Of a DNA stretch of 33,900 nt, positions 15,533 through 20,948 are shown in pieces. The notes under the pieces were generated by a model, which worked only from the letters and a program-made list of their open reading frames with translations, made no database searches and had not been told where the DNA came from. The DNA is from Desulfobacteraceae bacterium (lineage in GTDB: Bacteria > Desulfobacterota > Desulfobacteria > Desulfobacterales > JAABSP01). Numbering within the stretch: the first letter of the stretch is position 1; each line of letters begins with the position of its first letter. Location of the stretch: NCBI GenBank assembly GCA_011390345.1, contig JAABSP010000055.1, positions 1 through 33,900 on the forward strand. Direction: 5' to 3'. A program made the position numbers and the translations under genes.

Positions 15533-17044
15533 TTATGTTTCAATGGCATGAACCGTACAGACCAGACAGGGGTCAAAGGATCGGATCACCAGCCCCGCTT
15601 CAAAAGGGTCATCCGGGTTTTCAATGGTCGTATTCACAAGGGATGCCTCAATAGGCCCCCGAACCTCCTTCTGATCCCGCGGAGAGGCGTTCCATGCGGT
15701 GGGGGTGATGATCTGGTAGGTTTGGATCTTTTTGTCCCGGATCTTGACCCAGTGCCCCAGGGCGCCCCGTGGCGCCTCTACCAGCCCGAATCCCTCTCCT
15801 TCATTGACCGGGTCATAATTATGAAAGGATTCCCCCTCTCCATCCGCAAGCTCCTGAAGCCAGCCTTCCAGGGCCGGAAGGAGAATCGCGGTTCTGGCCA
15901 ATCTCGCCAGCACCCGGGTGAAGAGAGTTGAGCCGATCGTCTCAGCCAAATCGCCCATGAGCGGATCACCGGCCACAGCCAGTTGGGCCAAGGGGCCGCA
16001 CTCCGCGGGATGTCCGTCATATCGGGGGGCTTTGGCCCAGGAATACCGGTCGCTTTCGCTACCGGTGGCGTAGGGACGGGTTTCGCCGGAAAAGGGGTGC
16101 TGGGTAATGGGGCCACTGTTTTCAAACCAGCAGTGGCTCAGATCCTCGACTATCTTCTCCTGATCCAAAGAGGCTGTTATGCCATCGGCAAGGAAACCGG
16201 CCCCGAGGAATTGATCTTTGTTTCCAAAGGATTTGACACCCGTTTCCCGGGGCATGTCAAATCCGCCGAAGCTAATGAATCGGCCATCCCCCCTCCCCTG
16301 CTCCTCCAGTTTTGCCGCTTCTGAAAACCGCAGAAAAAAGCCGACCGCGCTCTTCTGATGCTCCGGACGTTCCTCAAGCCAATCATCGAGATCCTTCCGG
16401 CTCTGGATTTCCCGCCAGCGCTCGATGGCGCAGCCCAATACCTGCCGCTCATACCAGCGCCGGTAGTGCCGGACCATAAAGCGGCACTGGGAGATATCAT
16501 TGGGGCTCGGAACCGTCACCACGCCGCCGGGAACCATGAAGGAGGAATGGGGCCACTGGCCCCCCAGCAGCGCGATGATCTCGAGAATCCGCCGGCTCTC
16601 CCGGACCGTCTGGACCGCATCGGATCCTTTCATGGGCGTATATCGCCGCTGTGCCTCCTCATACAGGGGATGTTTGCGGAAATGGGGGTGGGTGAAATCG
16701 GCCATGAAAAGAAGAAATGAGTGGCGGGTGTCGTTCTGGATCATCTCGGCCATCCCGGTGATATTTCTGATCCGCAGCCCATTGTCCGGGACCTCGGCGC
16801 CGAAGATGGAATCCAAAGCCTTTGCAGCCGCGGACAGGTGGGAAGTGCTGCAGATGCCGCAGATTCTGGGGGTGATCACCAGCCCGTCCAGGGGGCCTCT
16901 GCCTTTTAAGATGTTTTCGAATCCCCGGTACATGATGCCGGAGCAGCGCGCGTCCGTCACCCGCCCCTCTTCGATATCCAGACGAACCTTGAGATCCCCT
17001 TCCACCCGATTGAATGGAACCACACAAACCGTTTTGGCTGACAT
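15533..17044 (-). CDS. [NiFe] hydrogenase large subunit, sensory-type (group 2-like)
   Basis: A 503-aa nickel-iron catalytic subunit. The N-terminal RVEGDL (E15), L1 motif R60-I-C62-G-I-C65-STSH69 and C-terminal L2 motif D491-P-C493-LV-C496-TVH499 are complete, so all four nickel cysteines are present. The chain stops only four residues after H499 (AIET). Catalytic hydrogenases usually carry a longer C-terminal peptide that a maturation protease removes after this His/Arg; large subunits of H2-sensing hydrogenases (HoxC/HupV type) are known to lack it. The near-absence of a tail therefore favours a sensor. Immediately downstream of the small subunit (12 bp) and upstream of a hybrid kinase (6 bp). 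AGGATC lies about 9 nt before the ATG. Group assignment needs phylogeny. Confidence 0.92.
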   Translation of the reverse strand: MSAKTVCVVPFNRVEGDLKVRLDIEEGRVTDARCSGIMYRGFENILKGRGPLDGLVITPRICGICSTSHLSAAAKALDSIFGAEVPDNGLRIRNITGMAEMIQNDTRHSFLLFMADFTHPHFRKHPLYEEAQRRYTPMKGSDAVQTVRESRRILEIIALLGGQWPHSSFMVPGGVVTVPSPNDISQCRFMVRHYRRWYERQVLGCAIERWREIQSRKDLDDWLEERPEHQKSAVGFFLRFSEAAKLEEQGRGDGRFISFGGFDMPRETGVKSFGNKDQFLGAGFLADGITASLDQEKIVEDLSHCWFENSGPITQHPFSGETRPYATGSESDRYSWAKAPRYDGHPAECGPLAQLAVAGDPLMGDLAETIGSTLFTRVLARLARTAILLPALEGWLQELADGEGESFHNYDPVNEGEGFGLVEAPRGALGHWVKIRDKKIQTYQIITPTAWNASPRDQKEVRGPIEASLVNTTIENPDDPFEAGLVIRSFDPCLVCTVHAIET

Positions 17045-17056
17045 AAATAATTGATC

Positions 17057-17995
17057 CTATATACCGGTTTTTCGTTTTTTCAGCCGCTTGGGTGCGGCGG
17101 CCGCTGCCATCCCCTTGTAGGCCAGATAGTGGGCCCGGCTGACGCCGTCGGGCAGATCGATGGGAATCCCCTCGATGTTCCGGGTCTCGAAAAAGGGGTA
17201 CTGCTGGGGAAAATCAGGACGGGTGCAGCCGAAGCAGGGAACCCCCACCCGGGTCTTTGAGGAGCGGCCGTTCCAGAGGATCTTGTTACAGGGCCCGTTG
17301 ACCAGGGGGCCGTGACACCCGAGATAGAAGAACATGCACCCCTTCTCGCCAAACTGTTTCTCCTCCACCCGATACTCGTGATACTCATTCCGGGTGCAGC
17401 CCTGATGCACCATCATGCCGTACCACTCCAGAGGCATTCCAAAGGCGTTCAGCTCGATCTCCGCTCCGGAAAGGAGCATGGAGAGGGTTCCGATGACCAC
17501 ATCGCAGTGGCAGGGGCAGCCCGGAAGATTGATCACCGGGAGTCCCTTTTTCGAAGAGAAGGATTCTCCGAGAAATCCGCCCTGCTTCCATTTGTGGAAA
17601 TGCAGACCCGTGGCCTCGATCTCTCGGTCCGCGCCGATCCCGCCGTAACTCGCGCAGGTTCCCACCGCCAGAATGTAGTCGGCCTGATGGGCCAGTGCCG
17701 CCACCAGATCCTTTTTGGGACGGCCGTCAGCCTCGTCGAACATCCCGGTTCCCGCAGGCCCCCGGATCACCGAACCCTCGATGCAGAGGATATTCAATGG
17801 CTTTTTTCCGGTGATCAGGGCACTGTTAAGATCCCGAAGCTCTGTAAGTCCCATTACGGAGATGGACGGATGCCACAACAGTTCTATATCGAGAAGGTCG
17901 ATACATTCGGCCAGATCGGGCGATCTCGCATTGAAAAGAGACCATGTATCGCCGCCGCATCCGCCGCATTGGAGCCAGTATAATGTATGTTTCAT
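17057..17995 (-). CDS. [NiFe] hydrogenase small subunit, cytoplasmic, Asp in proximal cluster site
   Basis: The electron-transfer subunit, 312 aa from ATG 17995, chosen because AGAGGA lies 5 nt upstream and MKHTLYWLQ matches the start of HupS/HoxB-type proteins. No Tat RR signal and no membrane anchor: cytoplasmic. Cluster ligands: proximal C13, C114, C160; distal H197, C200, C220, C227; medial C236, C254, C257. In WLQCGGCGGDTWS the residue expected to be the second Cys of the proximal CxxC is D16, and an extra cysteine, C10, lies three residues before C13. Cyanobacterial HupS has Asn at this position, and group 1h enzymes use Asp as ligand. GCTRNEYH, SSKTRVGVPCFGC and GGFLGE resemble group 2 enzymes. 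First gene of the putative H2-sensing operon. Confidence 0.92.
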   Translation of the reverse strand: MKHTLYWLQCGGCGGDTWSLFNARSPDLAECIDLLDIELLWHPSISVMGLTELRDLNSALITGKKPLNILCIEGSVIRGPAGTGMFDEADGRPKKDLVAALAHQADYILAVGTCASYGGIGADREIEATGLHFHKWKQGGFLGESFSSKKGLPVINLPGCPCHCDVVIGTLSMLLSGAEIELNAFGMPLEWYGMMVHQGCTRNEYHEYRVEEKQFGEKGCMFFYLGCHGPLVNGPCNKILWNGRSSKTRVGVPCFGCTRPDFPQQYPFFETRNIEGIPIDLPDGVSRAHYLAYKGMAAAAAPKRLKKRKTGI

Positions 17996-18032
17996 GGATT
18001 CCTCTAAATGACGTTTCAAAAACTGACGTGGA

Positions 18033-18061
18033 ATTATACAACAGAAAAATCCAAAGAACAA
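18033..18061 (-). promoter_or_regulatory. Candidate sigma-70 promoter of the hydrogenase operon
   Basis: On the minus strand TTGTTC (18061-18056) and a perfect TATAAT (18038-18033) are separated by 17 bp, about 30 bp before the AGAGGA and ATG of the small subunit. I see no clear sigma-54 GG-N10-GC element. Confidence 0.5.
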
Positions 18062-18085
18062 TAACGAATCCCTTTCTTTTTCCGC

Positions 18086-18129
18086 TATCGGTTTTTGACT
18101 TTTTAAAGTATTTGGGGTAATAACCGATA
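18086..18129 (+). promoter_or_regulatory. Candidate promoter of the HEAT gene framed by an inverted repeat
   Basis: TTGACT (18095-18100) and TAATAA (18118-18123) are 17 bp apart. An 8-bp inverted repeat, TATCGGTT (18086-18093) and AACCGATA (18122-18129), brackets them; the right arm overlaps the -10. A second small dyad, GATAA-gagat-TTATC, follows at 18126-18140. This looks like an operator, but no regulator can be assigned. Confidence 0.45.
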
Positions 18130-18226
18130 AGAGATTTATCTGTGGGGAGAGGAAAGCAGAAAATGGGTTCTTTTGTCTATTTGAAGAGGACCATACCCGC
18201 TTCTTGATTTAAGGGGAGACGAGCAG

Positions 18227-20056
18227 ATGGAGTGGCGAAAGTGGATAGTTGTGGCGCTGATTCTTTCCGTAATCTTTGCTGGGGCAGTCATCGCCCTGGA
18301 GATGTTTTTTGCCGCAGGAATTTCGGCTTCTGCCGGCGGACTCGGGCCGCTTCTGGGCGGGGGCATCGGTACCCTCTGGCTGCTGTCTGGCATTTTCTTC
18401 TTTATCCGGCGGCCCAAGGAGAACAAGGGGCCTGCGGTTGATGAACTTTCCGCTGTCTTTCTGGATCAGAACCGGCCGGCTTCCGAGCGGACCGATGCCA
18501 TCCATACCCTTGCCCAGTACGGCTCCTTTGCCGAGGAGGGGGTTCCTTTTCTGATCCAGGCCCTTGCTGACCCGGACCGGGAGGTGCGGGAGGCCTCGGC
18601 AAAGGCTTTAAACGAGATCGACCCGGAGTGGATGGAGAGCGAGGCCGCTCACAAGGCGGTGCAGCGGCTGATCACGGCCCTGAGCAGCCGGGATCGGGAG
18701 TCTCGGATCGCATCCGCGGACGCGCTGGGCAGATTCGGCCCTTCGGTGGCCGATGATGTGGTTCCCCAGTTGATCGGCCATATTCGGGATACCGATGGTG
18801 ATGTCCGTGCGGCCGTGGTCCGATCTTTGGGCCGGATGGGGCCGGCCGCGGACCGGGCCGCGCCCAAGCTGGTTGAGATGATCACCGATGCCAACAAGAA
18901 TGTGCGCCAGGCCGTGGGGCAGACCCTGATCGGCATGGGACAGGGCACGATCCCGCCGCTGGTGAAGAAACTCTCTTCCGAGAATGAGAATCAGCGGGCT
19001 ATTGCGGTGAAGATCCTGCAACGGATCGACAAGAACTGGACCCAGCACGAGAGCGCAAAGGAGGTGGTGGACCACTTTCTGAAACAGGCAAAAGATGGTT
19101 TTGGTGATGCACGGGTTTCAGCCATTAAGGCTCTTGGGGTACTCGGTTCCAATGCCCGGGCCGCAATCCCCGATCTGGTGGCCGGACTCATCGACGGCGA
19201 CAGTCAGGTGCGGAGTGCTGCCCTGAAGACCATCAAGGCCGTCGATCCCCAGTGGATCAAGAGCAAGGAGATCAAAGCCGCGGTTCCGGAACTGGTCAAT
19301 GCCCAGGTGGACAGCGACCGGAAGGTTCAGAAGACCGCGGCTAAGATATTGGAACGGGTCGATCCGAACTGGCCGGCCCGGGAGGATACGATCTCGCAGG
19401 TTCCGCTTTTCACCAAGGCGCTCTCAAACAGTCTGGAGACGGTGCGCCAATCTGCGTCACAGGTGCTGGAGAAGATCGGGCCTCCGGCCAAAAGCGCGGT
19501 TCCGGCCCTGATCGAACGGCTGGCCGACGCAGAGAAGGGGGTGCGGGAGCATGCTGCACGGGCACTCAATGCCATCGAGCCGGAATGGCAGAAGCAGGAA
19601 GCTGTGGGGCAGAAGGTGGAGGCGCTGGTAGAAAATCTCGATTCATCGGACTGGCGGGTCCGGCTCGGCGCGGCCGGGGCTCTCGGAGAGCTGGGCCGTG
19701 CGGCCCCTGGCCTTTCCATTACCGCGCTGGTCTCCCATATGGCCGACGGAGACCGGAATGTGCGGGCCGCGATCCAGGAGTCCTTGAAGAAGATCGATCC
19801 GAAGTGGTCTGTAAGCAAGGCAGCGCGGGGCAGTCTGCCCAAGCTGATGGAATCTCTGGGGCACAGCCAGTGGGGGATTCGCGCGGCCGCGGTGGAATCA
19901 CTGGCCTATTTCGGCCCATCCGGGGCAAAGATCACTGCTCCCCGGCTCGTCAAGATGATGAACACCGACAGCGTCACCGATGTCCGCAACACCGCAAAAC
20001 GGATTCTGCAGAAGGTCGATCCCGAGGGGAAGTACGCTGCTACCGGTTCCGGATGA
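18227..20056 (+). CDS. Membrane-anchored HEAT-repeat protein
   Basis: A 609-aa protein. Two hydrophobic segments (about 7-28 and 40-62) form an N-terminal membrane hairpin, ending in RRPKENK. The rest, from about residue 75, is a solenoid of HEAT repeats of 38-45 residues. Recurrent units are of the type GxxAxxAVPxLxxxLxDxDxxVRxxAxxALxxIDPxW, e.g. ADPDREVREASAKALNEIDPEW and LADAEKGVREHAARALNAIEPEW. Such scaffolds bind proteins; no enzymatic motif is seen. The IDPxW ending of repeats is conserved along the whole protein. GGGGAG lies 8 nt before the ATG. It is divergent from the hydrogenase operon (shared 231-bp upstream region), and its last 17 bp overlap the convergent tupB-like gene. The partner is unknown. 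Confidence 0.88.
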   Translation: MEWRKWIVVALILSVIFAGAVIALEMFFAAGISASAGGLGPLLGGGIGTLWLLSGIFFFIRRPKENKGPAVDELSAVFLDQNRPASERTDAIHTLAQYGSFAEEGVPFLIQALADPDREVREASAKALNEIDPEWMESEAAHKAVQRLITALSSRDRESRIASADALGRFGPSVADDVVPQLIGHIRDTDGDVRAAVVRSLGRMGPAADRAAPKLVEMITDANKNVRQAVGQTLIGMGQGTIPPLVKKLSSENENQRAIAVKILQRIDKNWTQHESAKEVVDHFLKQAKDGFGDARVSAIKALGVLGSNARAAIPDLVAGLIDGDSQVRSAALKTIKAVDPQWIKSKEIKAAVPELVNAQVDSDRKVQKTAAKILERVDPNWPAREDTISQVPLFTKALSNSLETVRQSASQVLEKIGPPAKSAVPALIERLADAEKGVREHAARALNAIEPEWQKQEAVGQKVEALVENLDSSDWRVRLGAAGALGELGRAAPGLSITALVSHMADGDRNVRAAIQESLKKIDPKWSVSKAARGSLPKLMESLGHSQWGIRAAAVESLAYFGPSGAKITAPRLVKMMNTDSVTDVRNTAKRILQKVDPEGKYAATGSG

Positions 20057-20726
20057 AAGAGAGGGTGAGATTTGCCCCGAATGCGATCAGCAGCAGCACC
20101 AGCCCCAGCGCGATCCCCATGTCGAACATCCCCTTGTTGGTCTCCAGCGCGATGGCCGTTGTGATGGTCCGGGTGTGCCACTTGATGTTTCCCCCCACCG
20201 TCATGGAGATCCCCACCTCGGTCATGACCCGGCCGTATGCGGCCACCGCGGCCGTCAGCACCCCGTAGCGGACCTCCCAGAGCGTGGAAAAGAGCAACTG
20301 CCGGCGGTTTGCCCCTAGTGAGATGAGGGTAGTCCGGAGGGGCGCGTCCATGCTCTCCACGGCTGAGGCGGTCAGGGCTGTGACCACGGGAATCGCGAGG
20401 ATGGCCTGACCGATCGCGATGCCCCGGAGGGTGAAGAGGAGGTCAAGATCTCCGAGAGGGCCCCGGCGGGAGAGAAAGGCATAGACCAGCAGCCCGATGA
20501 AGACCGTGGGAAGAGAGAGCAGCGTATCCACAATGATCCGGACCTTCCGCTTTCCCCGGAAATCGAAATAGCCCAGGGCGAATCCCGCGGGGATGCCGAC
20601 TGCGAGGCTGACGGACATGGAATAGGCCGTGGCGATCAGGGTTGCGGTGATCGCGGAATAGGTCTCGGGATCTCCGGAAAGGAGCAGGCTGATGGCCCGG
20701 AGAAATCCTTGAAGCAGAAAATCCAT
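20040..20726 (-). CDS. tupB: TupB-type tungstate ABC transporter permease, orphan
   Basis: A 228-aa inner-membrane permease of the BPD_transp_1 class, closest in pattern to TupB of the tungstate importer TupABC. It starts MDFLLQGFLRAISLLLSGDPETYSAI, has about five or six helices, a LGANRRQLLFSTLWEVRYGVLTAAVAAYGRVMTEVG coupling-loop region with the EAA-like signature, and GGNIKWHTRTITTAIALET. Tungstate serves formate dehydrogenases and aldehyde oxidoreductases in anaerobes. Neither the binding protein TupA nor the ATPase TupC is adjacent, so it must borrow them from elsewhere or be a relic. No ribosome-binding site precedes the ATG. The gene begins exactly where a broken regulator gene ends. 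Substrate is inferred from family resemblance. Confidence 0.82.
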   Translation of the reverse strand: MDFLLQGFLRAISLLLSGDPETYSAITATLIATAYSMSVSLAVGIPAGFALGYFDFRGKRKVRIIVDTLLSLPTVFIGLLVYAFLSRRGPLGDLDLLFTLRGIAIGQAILAIPVVTALTASAVESMDAPLRTTLISLGANRRQLLFSTLWEVRYGVLTAAVAAYGRVMTEVGISMTVGGNIKWHTRTITTAIALETNKGMFDMGIALGLVLLLIAFGANLTLSFIRNR

Positions 20727-20836
20727 AAGAGGCTGTAGACCATTTTCTCGTTGATGTCCAGAAGGCTGGCCACCTACCTTGTGGAGAGAAGCCGCTTTGA
20801 GGTATCGATTTCCGATGGATTTTTTGCTTTTGCCAT
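20727..20836 (-). pseudogene. Remnant of a helix-turn-helix (excisionase-type) regulator, amber stop and truncation
   Basis: GGAGGAGAGAGG precedes ATG at 20836. The frame gives 20 residues ending KRLLSTR, then TAG (20776-20774), then continues as VASLLDINEKMVYSLL before running out of frame into the start of tupB. Joining across the stop gives LLSTR-x-VASLLDINEKMVYSLL, the start of an excisionase/MerR-type winged helix where x is normally Glu; GAG to TAG is one substitution. The usual wing and any following ligand-binding domain are deleted. In related bacteria such helix-turn-helix domains are fused to molybdate/tungstate-binding-like domains, which fits the neighbour; that link is inference. 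Confidence 0.65.
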
Positions 20837-20869
20837 CCTCTCTCCTCCAAAGGTTGTTCCGTGTATTTA

Positions 20870-20898
20870 GCCCTATCTTTTTTGGCGGTTTTTGTCAA
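20870..20898 (-). promoter_or_regulatory. Possible promoter for the regulator remnant and tupB
   Basis: A perfect TTGACA (20898-20893) lies just 3' of the 903-codon gene. The 17-bp-spaced -10 would be TAGGGC, a poor match, so this is tentative. A TATAAT on the opposite strand at 20902-20907 leads only into antisense sequence. Confidence 0.28.
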
Positions 20899-20948
20899 CG
20901 CTATAATGACCGCAGAACAGGAGGGCAGAGATGGACCAGAAATTACGC

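Noticed and set aside
17996-18226. Sigma-54 promoter for the hydrogenase operon
   Set aside because: No GG-N10-GC element at suitable spacing on the minus strand; a TATAAT-type promoter fits better.
20774-20776. In-frame TAG read as pyrrolysine
   Set aside because: The reading frame is truncated and runs out of frame into tupB a few codons later, so a dead gene is simpler than recoding.
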